A DNA stretch of 64,000 nucleotides from Camarhynchus parvulus. Taxonomy: Eukaryota; Chordata; Aves; Passeriformes; Thraupidae. How positions within the stretch are numbered: the stretch's first letter is position 1; each line of letters begins with the position of its first letter. The position numbers were made by a program, and so were the translations under genes. Shown here one piece after another: positions 23,968-38,194 of this stretch. The DNA is taken from the NCBI RefSeq assembly GCF_901933205.1, contig NC_044573.1:47893493-47957492 (forward strand). Reading direction: 5' to 3'. The notes beneath the pieces are model-generated. The model made no database searches. It worked only from the letters and a program-made list of their open reading frames with translations, and was not told the DNA's origin.

Positions 23968-26900
23968 GAATGTCTCTCATGTCTTTGTCAGTGCCTTTAA
24001 CGAGCTCATATTGCTGGACTCACCCTGCATGCACAGAGCTAAGTCTTGGAGCGCCATTAAGTGATAAACTGGGACCTGGCCTTGCAGCCCTGCTCCATGC
24101 AGGCCTGTGCTGTGTTCACAAAAGCCCCTCTGAAAACAGGTAATTTCTGCCAGCTTCCTCATGGTCAATTGCAGGACTTGTAATAGCCCTGATTTTTCCA
24201 GATTTTAATTCCTATTCTTAGGAGTAAAACAAAAATAAAGGTATTTCTTGCCTTAAAAAAAATGACACCAGAACACTTCAGATAAGATTATGTTTAGGAG
24301 AGTGTGCATGGTCATGTATTCAATCACTGCTTGAGACATCTCCAAGCATCTGGGTGCTACCAGCATGGAAGTCAATAACAATTAAATAATTCAGTAAGAC
24401 AAAATAGCAAGTGCATAATGGTAGGCAATGTTCTCAAGTGGAAAAAAACTTGTGATTTTTTTTTTTGGCTTATAACATTGCAAAACAGTCCTACATTTGC
24501 TACTTTCTGATTGACATGGAATTGTTTACTGAGGGCAAATTGAAATTAGTTGTTTAAGTCCTGCTTACAAAAAGCACACTGGAACATGTCTTGCAAGGGC
24601 CTTTGCCTACACTTCATCATGTGCAAATATTTAGAAACCCGATCACAGTTTTGAAGCATCTGGTAACCTCTGTCTTAGCCTCTTAAGTATATCCTTTTTT
24701 CCTGCCCTTTAGGACAAATGTGGAAAAATAGAATTGAGTCTTAAGCGTTTGAAATGGCTTCTAAGATCATTGAGGCCAGCCACTTAGCCAGCCCCACCAT
24801 ATTTGCCACTAAACTATGTCCCCAGGCGCCACATCTACATGCCTTTGGAACACTTCCAGGGGGATATACCCATCAACAAATACCAGGTTAAATAACCATA
24901 CAATTTAAATTTGATTTTTTTTTCCATTATCTTGCTATCTCCATGGAGCTAGTGGCAGCTGACAGCATGATTAGTAGGTTTTGCACAGTTTTAATTAGCA
25001 CCAAGTATATTTTAATAGATAAGTCAGAAGCAGTCTGGAAATGTTTGCTGATAAAGATAATTGGGAATATAAATTCAAGCATGAATAGAGAGAACATGCG
25101 ATTAACAAAAGCATGTTTCACGTAGTCAATTTTAAATTATTCCATGCACTCTTGTAAAACTAATCACACAAACATTGCCCAGACTGAAGCTGCTCAAATG
25201 ATCTGTGACTCCAGAGTATTTACAATACAGCTCACCTTCTAGCTGAGGAAATGTCATTGAAAATACCAAGTGAAGCTGAAAGCTTAATAGTTTTGATATA
25301 CCAGTAGTATTAACTTCCAGTGTTTTCCCACTATTGTCCTTTCAAGTGATACAATCCCTCCTTCATAATTTTAAGTCTTCCAGTGCATTTTCAGTTCTTG
25401 CAGGGAAGAGCAGTTACAACTCCAGAATTTCCCCCCAGTTTGAGCAAGGGGTTAAACTAGATGACAAAGCTATTTTCGTTGCTACTTATTTTGTGTTCCT
25501 CTATTTTGGCAGCTAGGTAACTTCAGTTCCCAAAGACAATGTGTGCCCAGCAGCCTTACTTTCATTTGGCTGTACAACAATCTCTGGTCACCTCAGAGGC
25601 ACAATCATGTTTATACCAAAATAAGTAGTTTAACCTTCTAATAAAGATTCTGGATTAGGTTTAGAGAGTTGGTATGTGTCACTTTTGGGGACTCTATCCA
25701 AACTTTTAATGGACTGATGCCTTAAGCAATTTATTCCCTTTACTTGTTTTAATCTTTTGAACAACACAGTCCTTTTCAACACTGATTATCTCATTCCCTC
25801 TAACTTGAATACAATAAAAAAGATAATTGGGCAGATTTCCCCTCCCTGAAGTAAAACAACTCACAAAACAAATCTGATTTTGGAGCAATACATCAATGGT
25901 TGCTACCAAGCTCAGAACACTAGGAATGATCTATATAAATTTTGTGACTTGCTTGTTTTCTTCTGGTTTGCTTTTTGTTTAATTTATTCAGCATTCTTAA
26001 ATTCAAGTTGAAGAAACTGAATTTACATGGGTGCCAAAAAAAGAAGGGAAAAGTCTTACAGTTAGGATGTGGTTTTTGTCATTGTGTAATAAGTTGACTA
26101 ATGGTCCCTTCAAAAACACTACTTCCAGCTGATCTTTCAGACCTGCTCCCATGTGTGGACTCTGGCTTGATGCTTCTCTCACTTACATCACTGCAAAGCA
26201 GCACAGATATCTGTAAAGTCAATGAAAATTTGAAAGTCTCAAAGTGAGAGTAAAAGTAAAATCATTCCCTTATTCTTAGAGGTGTATTTGTTTAAATACC
26301 CTGGAGAAAAGCCACGAGACATTTCACACTCTAACAAGCCTGTTATTAATACAGATCCTGAGGCTGTTGATACCTCAGTATTTTCAGCTGTTTATAGCAC
26401 CAGCATCATTTCATTTGAGAAGAAAGAATGTTCTAGTCTCAGTAAATATATTGGTTTATTGTGATCTCTGTTTTCATATATTTATAGGAGCTGCATAATG
26501 GAGAACCTTCCTAGAGGAAAAATAGAAAACTGAGAAATGAACTTTTTAAAATCACCAATCAAAATGAAAAACAGCTTCAGCGAAGGAAGATGAGAGCAGG
26601 TATTTATTATATAACATTTTTGTGTGACTTATGAAGTGACATTGCAGATCTATAATATTTTTTCAATTTCTGTTCCAGCCAGAGCTCAAGTTTGCTGGGG
26701 ACATAGATCTTCCTTTCCCTCTCATAAAATACAAAAGAGGGTGGACTTAAATGTCCATCTTTGTAATTGCAACTGGACAGGAATTTTTTTAGGATCACTC
26801 AGCTGGTGGGTGACCATTTTCAGCAGTTTAGCAGGCAGAATGCTGATGGGGTGGGGAGGATGGGCAAAAAGGCAGACTGTCCCAAAAAGACCTTCCTCCT

Positions 26901-27400
26901 CATCTCTTTGTGGCGCTGAGTGGCAAAGGAGTCTGTGCTCTTGCCAGTGAGCCTCTGGGACAAACCAAGTGTGTGCCCTGAGGCAGAGGGGGGCAGCTGG
27001 CCGGAAGCCAGGGCAGAGGCAGCAGGCACACAAAAAGCATAAGGGATACATTGGTACATAAATTAATGTGTTTTAGTGAAGATTTAATTACCAGGGAGCT
27101 TTGTTCTAAATAGAAGCCTCAAAATGGAGAGAAGGTCATTTTAACCAGTGAAATGGTAAAAAAAATAAGTGAAACTATTAATCAGAACACCTTTGACTTT
27201 TAGTGGGAGCAACTACCTAGGAATTTTGAAAAATAGGGACATTTTGAAAAATGTTTGCTTGGTGATCGTTTGCATCTGGCTTAAATTTCACCCATAGATA
27301 AATGGTCACAGGGTTTCTTTCCTCTGTGGCTGATGTCAATAAAGATCAATAGAGATATCAGGAGATGTCAACTGAGGCATTTACATACAAGCAATTCCAG
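23968..27400. other. Gene-free AT-rich stretch
   Basis: I see no supportable gene. A GC-richer patch at about 26820-27030 carries overlapping minus-strand frames of 109 and 79 codons (26722-27059) without recognisable domains. G runs at 26848-26864 fall short of a canonical quadruplex. Confidence 0.55.
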
Positions 27401-27720
27401 CACCTTCCAGTACCTAAAGGGGAGTTTTGAGAGGGCTGGAGAGAGACTTTTTGAAATGTCATGCAGGGACAGGACAAGGGGTAGTTGCTTCAAACTGAAA
27501 GAGAGTAGAGAATATTAGGAAGAAATACTTTACTGTGATGGTGGTGAGTCAAAGGAACAGGTTGTCCAGAGAAGTTGTGGATGCCCAATCCCTGGAAGTG
27601 TCCAAAGCCAGGCTGGATGGGTCTTTGAGCAACCTGGTCCAGTGGAAGTTGTCCCTGTCCATGGCAGGGGAGTTGGAACTAGAAGATCTTAAAGGTAAAC
27701 CACTGTATGATTCTGTAATG
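27401..27720 (+). mobile_element. CR1 LINE fragment, 3' end
   Basis: This is a sense-orientation CR1 fragment of a different 3' end type from the copies at 6986 and 23455. Landmarks are CACCTTCCAGTACCTAAAGG, GGGACAGGACAAGGGGTAG, CTTCAAACTGAAAGAGAGTA, AATATTAGGAAGAAATACTT, GAGAAGTTGTGGATGCCCAA, TCCCTGGAAGTGTCCAAAGC and AGCAACCTGGTCCAGTGGAA. It ends in GGAACTAGAAGATCTTAAAG and octamer remnants (TATGATTCTGTAATG). The CCCTTCCAACC-type block expected just before the octamers is deleted between about 27695 and 27700. The frame at 27535-27741 keeps RNRLSREVV and LEVSKARLDG, the worn form of the ORF2 tail. Confidence 0.93.
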
Positions 27721-30083
27721 CATAGTCAGTGCACCTGTTAACAGTAAGGCAGTGGTGTGGCTCCCATTTTGCCCTTTCCATCATTTTATGCTGCTGACTT
27801 TTAATATTTACTCTTTATTCATGTTTGTGAGGCTTTTTTTCATTTTTCATCGTGGGACTGCCCTGCATGGTTGGGGCCTCATCCATGGTTTGGATGACAC
27901 AGTTATAAGGAGAAGTCAGTAACCAGTTTGTCCTATATAACATAATATGGCATTTTAAAGTCTTTCACATTTTCTAATATTGTAGTTATTTACAGGCCGG
28001 TTTCAGCAAGATCTTTGTTGAAATCTATTAAGTCAAACATGATTTAAATAACTTTCTTAGCTCTCTCCATGGCTTTGATTGCTTTTGTCACCATAATACT
28101 ATTCAAAATGTGAGCAATAATGGCAAAAGCAAAATCCTGGAAAGAGAAGCTTAGTAGAAAGGGAAATTGAGGGTAAAGGGTACTGCCTAGATCAGTGATT
28201 CTACTTATTAGTAACCACAGAAAACCCAGAAAGTACAAATGTGGCATACATAACTAAGCTGAAGCCTGATATGAGAGCTGTCTCACTTCAGATCTGGCAG
28301 TTCTGTGTCCTGGTTCTGAGCCTACCATGTGACTAACTTCGCATATTCAGGGTATGTCAAATAAGATCCACATCTCTAAAAGCAGAAAGTAATAGGCTGC
28401 ATCACTGGATAGAGAGAAAATATTAGGTACTGATATAAGATGCTTTGAGTCCGCCAGAAGTTCTTCACAGAATTCTTTGTGTTCTTCTCTTTCTCTGTTA
28501 GTGTAGGGCTGAAAACAATTTTCTCTGGACCATTTAATTCTCCTGTCAGGGTATGATTGCAGCTCTGCTTATTCATAAACCAGTAAGTCTGATTTACGGT
28601 GCATGACATTACCAGTGCAAGATGGAAGAATGAAGTGGAGAGGTTCTTTATCTTATACTAGGATTAAAAATCTTACAGCAGTGTCAACACTGTTCCTCTG
28701 CAGTTTTTGTCCTCTGTTGCATTGTTAGGTTTAGCTGATGCTTAAACAGCACATAAAGTTGCCTGAAAAATGGATCAAAAGTGGAATACTCATAATAAAA
28801 TATTTTATTTCTTTTGCATAAGGTTCATTTAGAATTAACAACTATGACAAAATAACACAGCCTTTTGTTTTTTAGGTATAATGAGATCGGTCTTACTGCT
28901 GATATTTGGGTCAATGAATATTGCATTGTTCATACAATGAAAAAATCCCAGAAGTTCTTAGTAAACAACCAGTCTGACATCCTGCTTTATACAGATCACA
29001 GAATTTCAAGCAAAAATTTCTGTCTCAAGCATCTAGTTTCTTACTGAGTTACAAGGCATTGTCTGGAAAAGATCTGCATATTTTATCTGCCTTCTTCTAG
29101 TGCCGTATTAGAAAGTGTCCAGAGCTCAAAAGTACTTAATAAATAATATTACTGAAGAATTTTTACTTTTTTATTAAAAAGCTCTGAGTTTTTAACTTCT
29201 GAATAAACTGCAGACAGCTGGCAGAACCAGAAAAACAACATTTCTAAAGTGAATTAGACACTAAATACTAACTGCTCACTGTAGCTCCAATTTACTGTGG
29301 GAATATGGAAATTCTTTGCCCAGAGTGCAGAAACAGTGAGAACTAGTCTTGCTTGTGACACCTTGAAGGTCAATGAGACATATAACCAAAAAGCCAAAAT
29401 TGCGTCTGATAAAAAGAGAATTTTTAAATAGTAATGTCTAGTGAATAATGGATTTTCGATGCAGAGGGGTGAGGAACCCAGATTCACATCAAGATTTGAG
29501 GTGGATCTGCTTGTATTTCAGTTGTAAACCTACATGAAAATCCTTCTCAAAGGCTCTGCAACAGTAAAGAGATCTTAAAATTTGACTAAAATACCATTGA
29601 TAAAAAAATAATCTGCTATTACACTGAAGAAGATATAGGATTAGGCTGCAGGCAGTGGAAATCCAAATCACTCATGGTTTCTAATGTACATCTGAGAAAG
29701 GAGCTGCCCCTCTGCTGAAGCCAGGAGAATTCTTAGTTAAATCCAACTGAAAAAATTGTGAAGCTTGATCCAAAAAGTGCACAGGAGTGTGAACAAAGCT
29801 GACCAGAGAAGTAAAATATCATATGTGCCAAACTGAAGAGGGAATAATGGTGAAGCAATATGAGTAGAAGCAGCATTAATATTTCCAATGTTGAGGGAAT
29901 GAAATGAGAAGACAGGTGATTAAAAAGATGCAGATTGATCATTCCTGAAAACTTAGGGATAATAAGTGGTATTGTTGCAAAAAAGCTAAATACTTTGCCT
30001 GTACATTTTGGAATTTTGAATGGTGTTGTCAAAGGTGAGGAGTTTGAAGAATTAATCTTTATGGTTTAAAATAGATATGGTGG

Positions 30084-30116
30084 TAATAATAATAGTAATA
30101 ATAATATAATAATAAA
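30084..30116 (+). repeat. Imperfect AAT microsatellite
   Basis: TAA/AAT units repeat with interruptions (TAG and ATAT). This is a typical small AT-rich microsatellite that may vary in length between individuals. Confidence 0.85.
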
Positions 30117-30202
30117 TTGAATTGTTAATCTGCAGTGCTGACCAACAGCTTTTTTTCTATCTAATTAACATTTCTTTCAGAGAGAATTTAACCATGAAGT
30201 TC

Positions 30203-30234
30203 ATTTAGCAATGAACTTATTTAGCAATGAATCT
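30203..30234. repeat. 16-bp tandem duplication
   Basis: ATTTAGCAATGAACTT at 30203-30218 is followed directly by ATTTAGCAATGAATCT at 30219-30234, two copies with two mismatches at the end. It is a slippage-type local duplication. Confidence 0.8.
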
Positions 30235-31976
30235 CATTGAGAGGCATCTCACTTCAGAAAAGATCTCTTTATCATATCACTTTTCAGTTTTGATGAACTT
30301 GATTTCTTCCAGTGAATGAAAAAACTCAGGAGAACCTACAGTCCTATATCCAAGCAACAGCTGTGGGAAGCAGAAAAACATGTTTTTCTTGTATCTTTCT
30401 CCTACTGGTATCACATGTGACATTATTGACAGCCAAAGCCTACTTGACTGTATTGAATGTCTTGGATTTATTTCCAGCTATAGAAAGGTAAAGGTAAAAT
30501 CTGTTCCTTATTGTTTCCAAGCTACTTTCAGCTGGACATGAAGATTCTGGTCATACCTTCAAGCTGTCCTTTCAGCTGATGAAACTGTTTAGCATACCAG
30601 TAATAACATACAATGGACACAAACCAGTGTGACATTTGAGGTATCACTTCAAACCTTGCTTCAACTCATTCCTCCTTCCTATTCTTCTTTTCACATTCTG
30701 AGCAGCAATCAAACAGAAAACCACATAAACTGAAATCCCAATTCCTTTCTATCAGTCTTATCCATATGGAGAGCTGTTGGAGTCAGCGAGGGATATGAAG
30801 AAATGATCATTAATCAGAATGTAAAATTTCAGCATTTTCCTTTGGCAGCACACTAGGGATACCTTCCAAGGCTTATTAGTAGTATGAAAAACACCTCCCA
30901 GTTTTATTTCCATTTTTCTAGAAATGAACTAGAAAAAATGTGTAAGAATGTCACTTTATTTTCTATGTGCTTCTCTCTTCTATGTCAATTTAATTCCTAT
31001 TTATTCCCCATTGCAGATGATCTTGAATCGAAGTACCCCTCATCTGTTGCTCTTCAGGTTACCGCTTCATAGTTATTATATAAGCCTGATATAAACGAAG
31101 ATGTTATAGATTATATTATCTGGGGAGAAGAAAAAGAAGAAGTAGTAGGTTGTTCTAGAGAATATTTGAATACAATAAACAAATCTTGCTGAAAAGTTCT
31201 AATGACTAAATTCCCAGAATGAAAAACTGGGATCCTATGTCACTTTATGGTTAAACAGATTCCAGATTATTTTTTGATAACTACTGTGTATTTTGTTCAG
31301 ATATCACAGTTTAGCAAAACTGAAAAACACAGCATTTTCATCTGGCACCAGATGTTCACTGCGTTTGAAAAATCTCATTTATTCTGGTTATGCAAAAGCC
31401 TGTCTCATAAAATATGTATGTCCTTCCAATGTTAACTTGATGTGTACAGTCTCCAGTGAAGGCTTCAAATCAGTTCTGAGTGTTCCTGTGTGCTGGACAG
31501 GTTGCTTTCCCAGTAAGGATGGTCACCTGAGAAGGGAATAAGTGACTACAAGACTTTCACAGTGAAATACATCACTAAGCTGAACAGCAGGAGAAAATAC
31601 AGCTAAGAAAAATGCTTCAGAAGAAGGAACTCCAATTATACTCTCCTGAAGTTATTTTAGAGGTCACCCATACCACAACTTACAAATAAAACTCAGAGTT
31701 TACACAGAATAGCTACCTATTTAATAAAATAAAAGTCTCTCCATCGCTATCAGAAAAAAACAAAGCTCTCTGGAGGAACATGACCCTTGGGGAGCAAGAG
31801 CTCCAGACACAGTAATGGGGCAATCCTTCATTACATCAGCTGAGGACTTGATTCCTGAGTTCTCATGGTGTTTTAGATATTGGGGAATCACTTAATTCCA
31901 TCAGAATGGCTCAGCCCTTCCTGCGGGCAGAGCGTTACAGCTGAGATGCACAGCTGGCATATCAACAAAAGGGAAT

Positions 31977-32008
31977 TATGCCAGTCATGGCATAATATGC
32001 CAGTCATG
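31977..32008. repeat. 13-bp direct repeat
   Basis: TATGCCAGTCATG occurs at 31977-31989 and exactly again at 31996-32008, with a 19-bp period. It is a small local duplication with no evident function. Confidence 0.75.
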
Positions 32009-32688
32009 TTGTGGGTGACCAGTGTGCCTCAACAATTTCTTTTGCCAAGTGCGGGGTTTTCCCTGACAACTGCGTCCTCACAGACAGATAGTATCATAGT
32101 ATCAAGCATTTCTCAAGTGTGTGAACATGAGATTCCTCTGACCCTAGAAAACATTTCACCAATGTTGCTACATAGCCATAAATTATACTCCTTGACTTGA
32201 TCTGCTTGTAACAGCAGAAGGATTTTTTTGTATCCAGAAGTTTATTAAAAGCACTTTGCTTTCTCTCTGATAGGTCAAGCAGCCCCCTGACCCTTCCCTT
32301 TAGAAGGAAAAACAGTGTTACCAACTCTCCAAGTCTTTCAGCAATAGAGTTACTTTGTGTGTTATGTTGGTGACTGGTGGAAGAGGAATTTTTCTTATCA
32401 GGTAGCAATTTACTTCTAATTATGAAACATCTTTTTGGATAATTTGATTTCTTTCAGTTTGTCTAGGTTTGCAAACTAATTTCCTTCAGATTTCCAGCAG
32501 TTTTTGTTACACAGGCAATAAATCATAAAAACTGTTAATTTAATGGGGCTTTGAAGTAAACAAATAATTACAAGGTTGACACATTCTGCAGAGATAGATA
32601 AATCCTAATATAAATTCTAACTCTGCATTCACACAAAGTCTGTCTCAAATTCTAAGGTAAATCTTCATTGCATGATTACCCATTTTTA

Positions 32689-32770
32689 TAGAATCATAGA
32701 ACGTGCTGAGCTGGAAAGGACCCGTCAGTACCATTGAGACAAATTCAGCGTCCTGACGCAAAAGCCTCAC
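32689..32770 (-). mobile_element. CR1 LINE 3' terminal scrap, antisense
   Basis: On the plus strand it opens with a well-kept reverse-complement CR1 terminus (TAGAATCATAGAACGTGCTG). It continues with AGCTGGAAAGGACCCGTCAG and CCATTGAGACAAATTCAGC, then fades near 32770. Only about 80 bp of the 3' end remain, so the copy was strongly 5'-truncated or has lost its body. The 3' end type fits the copies at 6986 and 23455. Confidence 0.88.
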
Positions 32771-35700
32771 CTTGCCTATAATTATACCAGTGAAATTTAA
32801 ACCAAGATAAATTATTCAGTGTTCTGTGGTCTCCTAATATTCAACTATTTCAAGGTTTGGAATTGTCCATCCCACTATTCACAATTTTTTTGCAACTTTA
32901 GCAGCAGGCTGGTTTTAAAAACCCTTTCCCTACCTGCAATTTCTTCTATTTAAGCTCCTCCATTTCACACTCTCCAGCTCACCTCACCAAAATGATACTG
33001 GATGCCCTCCAATAACAGTGATCCCAAGGGATTTAATCAGATTACAGAAAAGAAATATGAATTTGGGAACCACATCAGGAGGACCAGTATGGAGGTATCA
33101 GACAGCACTCTGAGGAACAGGATCTGCTGGGTGGCTGGCTAGAGTTGGGCACATGTGAAAAGTTTTAAGGTGGGCTTAACTGCAGCATCTGCCAGACATT
33201 CATTCTGTTTTGTACAGCAAAAGAGATTAATTTTCTTGTTATCTATTCTCCTAATTATTCCAGTTCATTGAGCAAACCCCATATTTAAGGATCTCCTAGA
33301 GATGAATAAGAGTGTGTTCAGTGAAATACTAACTCTGGCCTGGGGGTACCATAGCTATATTACCATCATGTTCCACCAGCGTTCGTTATTTTCTTAACAG
33401 TCCAACTCATTCTGGGCACAGCACAACTCTGTTTTTACTCCTGCTTTTAGCTCCATGACTAACTTGGCTGTCTTTCAGCATTACTGAACTGCAAAGTGCA
33501 AACAGACCTTGAGCTCTTTCCTCAATTCTGCTGCCTTGTTAATAAGATGTGTGAGCAGAGAAATCCACCTTTTCCTTCCCTCACAACTCCTCCTTCACTG
33601 CAGAAAAATGACTCTATGGGTTTCACTTAATGTGTCTCCACCTTCTCCACTTCTCTTCATCTGCTGAACTCTGCATTGTGCTCACTTTGTGCACAAGGCG
33701 GACCATCACGGCTTGAGAAACATCACTGATCATTCCTGGGCAGAGAATAAGGAAGCCATAATGAGGCAGGATGGAATGAATGCAATAGGTGGAGATGCTT
33801 CAGGAGGACAGATATCAAAGAATAATTTAGCTGCTCCAAATCACTTACATTTGTAGCCAATTTCTATGCACTGAACATACTAGCCCTGTTAGGAAACTGG
33901 TGTCATTAGATTAGAATTTATCCTTTGCCAATGCCCCTTCAGTAAGGCAATGCATCACCTTTTGCCTTGACTACCTGTATTTTATATAAGTACCTGTCTT
34001 CACAGAATTCTATTCTAATTCCTTGCATGGTCAACCATGAAAGAAGACTACTGTTGACAGACCTCAAATCTCCTTGGCACCTCATTCAGAACCCTTGGAC
34101 ATGGTTTTGTAATCAGCTGGGGTGGAAGCTGGCTCTAACTAAATAAAAGATTAGCTGTTGGCAATTGTCCCTCTAATTTGAAATCTCTTGCTAAATTTCA
34201 GTCAGTTGTGCTTTTGTTTTCCTGAGCCTTTCAGCCCTGCTGCAACAATTCTCAGACTATGAGGCAGAGAGAACTTCTTTTGATCTGTTGTGCAAAAGTT
34301 AATATTGAAATTTTTAAAAAAGCAAATAACAAAAGAAAAAAAATTAGTTTTATTTCTTTTTTTTTCTGGAGCGTGGAGAAAACATCTCATAAATGTTTTA
34401 ATTTATGTTTTCACATGTCAGCAAATCTAGCAGTAGGAAATTTCTCCCCACATGGCTGCAGCAATGCAAGGCACCAGCTATGTAAACTCAAAGTCTTATT
34501 TAGATAATTGGCATAAAGGAGTAGTAACAGAATCCCCCAGCAAATACTTCTTCACTGGAAAGTCCAAAATAACCCAGTTTAAATTCCATATACTTTCTTT
34601 CAGAGGGCATCTTCTGAGCTGTTGGCCCCTCAGAGCTCTGTTCAGTTCAGAGGAAAAATGGAGGCAAATACACAAAATGAACAAAATGCAGTAGCACTGC
34701 AGATGTCAGGGTGATGGCCGCACAATCTCCAGCAATTGTTACCAGGGCTGAGCTCATCTTCAGTCAAATCACAAAACCAGCCAGTGTGTGCATCTCTCAG
34801 TCTCCCTGCTACCCTGACTGCAGCTTAAATGCATGACCTTACACCACCTTTTCCACGAGTTAAGCAAACACTTTTCATCTGGCAGCAGGCTCAATATAAT
34901 GATGTCTGCAGGTCCTGTGACTGCAGAGGTAGCTTGCTGCACCCTCTCAGTCACTCCATGATCACTTGCCTGTATCAAATGGCTTATCTGCACAGTAAAT
35001 ATTTTCTGGAGCAGTGGTTTCTCATTGACTTTCTGCATGAACACCTTTGTAAAGATTGTCTATATATTTGATCTAATTTGAAATTAAATCAGGTTACAGC
35101 AATATGGATTATATTGTATGAATTATACCAGATCAACCTAATTTCTAAAAAGGTACTCCCAGCTTAAAAACATTGAAACATAGATTCAGAAACCATTCTT
35201 CTTAAAATTCTGCTCAGAGAATGACTGTCATCACTGGTCACCTTCCACTGCTTGTCTGTAAAATAAAGGTACACATTATGTTAGTGAGAAAACTCATACT
35301 TTAGAAAAAAGCAACCATTTTTTTTCATTAACATAAGTCATGCTAGTGAGAAAAACCTATTCTCCTTATAATAACCTTATTACAAGAATTTTTCTATATT
35401 GAAATAATTGAACAGTGAAATCACACCTTGTTTGCCAGTAGGGCTCATACCATAATAAGGATTTTGCTTGGGAGCCTAGTTTGAAAATGAACAGCATGAT
35501 GGAACTCTTTCTGCAGAGGAAACATGAAGATACTGTACCTCCCTCATATCATGTATATATCAGTTGATGTCCTTCTTCTAAGTGACATGAGAGTTTTTGA
35601 AGTATAGTCAGCACAGCAATGGGTACAGAGATGTTTATGCACACTCCTGCCTTGCAGCTGTGAATTACAGGTAAGTGGCTTTTGCTATGATGGACCATTT

Positions 35701-38177
35701 ACAGCTGTTCCTTGTGCTGCTAATAGTTGAGGCTAGATTCAGTAGGACCATCAATGTAATATTTAGATAAGAGGGAGATTTGAGTGGTGCCATATCCTGG
35801 CATATTTTCCAATAGCAAATATTAGGCACAAGAAAATTATTTAACCAAACTGTTTCTGAAGCCCAAAGGTTTCTCAAACAGTCAAGGGAGGAGCAGAAAA
35901 CACATGCAGAGACTCAGACTGTTCTTTCTTCATGCCATGCCTCATGATCTGTCCTATGCCTTCAGTGAAATTTAGTAGAATCCTTCTTTTCTGGGACAGG
36001 TTTGTGAGTTGCAACAATAAAGTCCTTGGGACTTTGGCACTGTAATTTGCTGCTGTGACAGTCACAGGGATATTATAAAATAAGCTCCTACAAGGTCTCC
36101 ATGCCTCTACACAAGAGGCAGTGAAAGAAAAAGGGACGAGAAATTATGTATTAAACTTAGGAGAAACAAAAAATTTTTCTCTCAAATCATCAGTAAAATA
36201 GGTTTTGATCCTGTTCCAGCTAAAAGCTGTGGGAGATTTGTCACAGATATCAACAGGGGTAGAATCAAGCGCGGTTTGTTATGGAGATTATTGTGCAAAA
36301 ACAAGAGATGTGAGCAGCAAAACAACTCTATAATCCCTTATGAAAAATCCTTTCCTGCCTCTTGAATGTATTGGCTGTTGTTGCCACTTTCCTGCATGAA
36401 AAAGAGAAGGGCTAAACATCAGAGAGATGATATTGTTTGTAATCTCCAAAGGATATCATCTGCTTTCAGTAAGAGAGATTTGACTGTTCTCCTCAATTGA
36501 GGAAGTTGGATGGTCCCAGAAAGGCTTTGCTTGCAATTACTCTCTCAGCTAAGACAAAGGTAAAACAGCTGAGTGCCAAGGCAGATAAACTGTTTCAAAG
36601 GGCTGGAGACCAGATCCTCAGGCTCTCAGTCACATAGACAAGTCTGGAGAAGGACTTTTTTCATGCTTAAAACTGAAGGATTAAGCTGTAAAAGAATGAA
36701 ACTAATCCCAAGGGTCAACAATTGTTTTCCAGTGTTTTTAAGTTTATAATTAAAAAGAAAATTGAGTCCTACTCATTGAATGGCACAGTCAACTTCAAGG
36801 TCAGAGTCAGGGGATGTTAGAACACTTAGGATATTTATCCTTTACAGCAAGGGATTATTAACCTGGAAATAGAGGAGCTCTTATAAAACTATTCATGAAA
36901 ACTGGCCTGTATTATTACACTCATGCTACAGAAAGGGAAAGGAAGGCACAGAGATATAAACAAGGTTTTCAACATCAAACAATAGGAGATTGACTCTGTT
37001 ACAGTACCATGGATACCAGACCATATCTCAGAACATCCAGTCAATCATGTATGAACAAGAATTGGATGCAGCACACCCTGCTCATTATACATACTTTTGA
37101 CATATCCAGTGCCCTGGAAGAAAAATCCCAGAACTAGAGGAAACGAAAGCTGACAAAGTATTTCATTTCAGGAAGAAGGGAAGCTTGGGTTTGTGTATAT
37201 GTGTACTTCCGAAGGAGTCATCATTATTGTTCAGATGAACATGTCATCTTCTTCCTCACAAAGAAAGCCATCAGAACCCTCAAGGTTTGATATGCACCCT
37301 TCAAAGAGAGGGTCTTGCACTGATGCCAGTGGGAAGGTTGTTCTGCAATGAGAACAAAACACCAACATAAAGGAAATCATTGTTCAGCTATGAGAGCAGA
37401 TTTTTGCCATCAGTGTTTTAATCAAGTTACAAGGGAAGATATATGTCTTATGGCTTTGGCTGTTTCCCAGGTCTATGGCAGATATCCTGTACAGATTTAC
37501 AGGGCACTTTGCCATTCTCTGTCCATTTCTCACATTTTATATTTCTGTACATCATCTTGATTTCAGTAAAGCTTCTGCTGTCTGTATATGATGCTTCTTG
37601 CATTCTCAGAAAGAAAATAATAAACTTCAATTTCAAAACAAAAGACAGAGAACAAACAGGAAGATAAATGTTTGCAAGGAAAATAGACCCAAACTTAAGG
37701 AAAAAAAAAGAATAATTATAACTGTTAATGTTTGGAAATCAGTAAAACATTCTCTACATTTCTCAATTTTATACAATAATGATATAAATCTAGGATCAGA
37801 AAGCTCTGTAAAAGATGTGAGAACAAGTACCTAATGTGGAGGAATTCTTGTTACCATTAAGCTTAAAATGGCTATTTTTTCACCATTTTGCAGAAACGCG
37901 GTACATTAATTTTAATACTCTTGCTGATCTAATTAATGGACTTATTTTTTTTTCTTATCACAATGATTATACAGCCCTTTTGAGTTATTTGTAAACCAAA
38001 GAAAAGTGTCTAAGTATCAGTTAAGTCCATTACTATGTTTTCCAGATTGAAAGTTCGTGTTTATTGTTCTTCCATCCTCATGGCTTTCATCTGTAGGATC
38101 TCCCAGTGTTCCACAGTTCCTCTATACTGGGAACAAATTTTTTTCAGTAATGCTACTAGTTGTTAACAGTAAGCCAC

Positions 38178-38194
38178 TGATGATGATGATGATG
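38178..38194 (+). repeat. TGA microsatellite
   Basis: TGA is repeated five times plus a partial unit, followed by further irregular GAT/ATAAT/TAT sequence to about 38220. It is a short simple repeat. Confidence 0.85.

Larger units (their letters stand above)
27721..32688. other. Gene-free AT-rich stretch
   Basis: I see no supportable gene. Simple repeats include an AAT microsatellite (30084-30116), a 16-bp tandem duplication (30203-30234) and a 13-bp direct repeat (31977-32008). Reading frames are under about 110 codons and show no family features. Confidence 0.6.

Noticed and set aside
26848..26864. G-quadruplex
   Set aside because: There are only three runs of three or more guanines, so it is at best a weak two-tier structure.
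27535..27741. 68-codon plus-strand ORF as a gene
   Set aside because: It is the worn ORF2 tail and 3' UTR of the CR1 fragment at 27401-27720. The ATG and stop are accidental.
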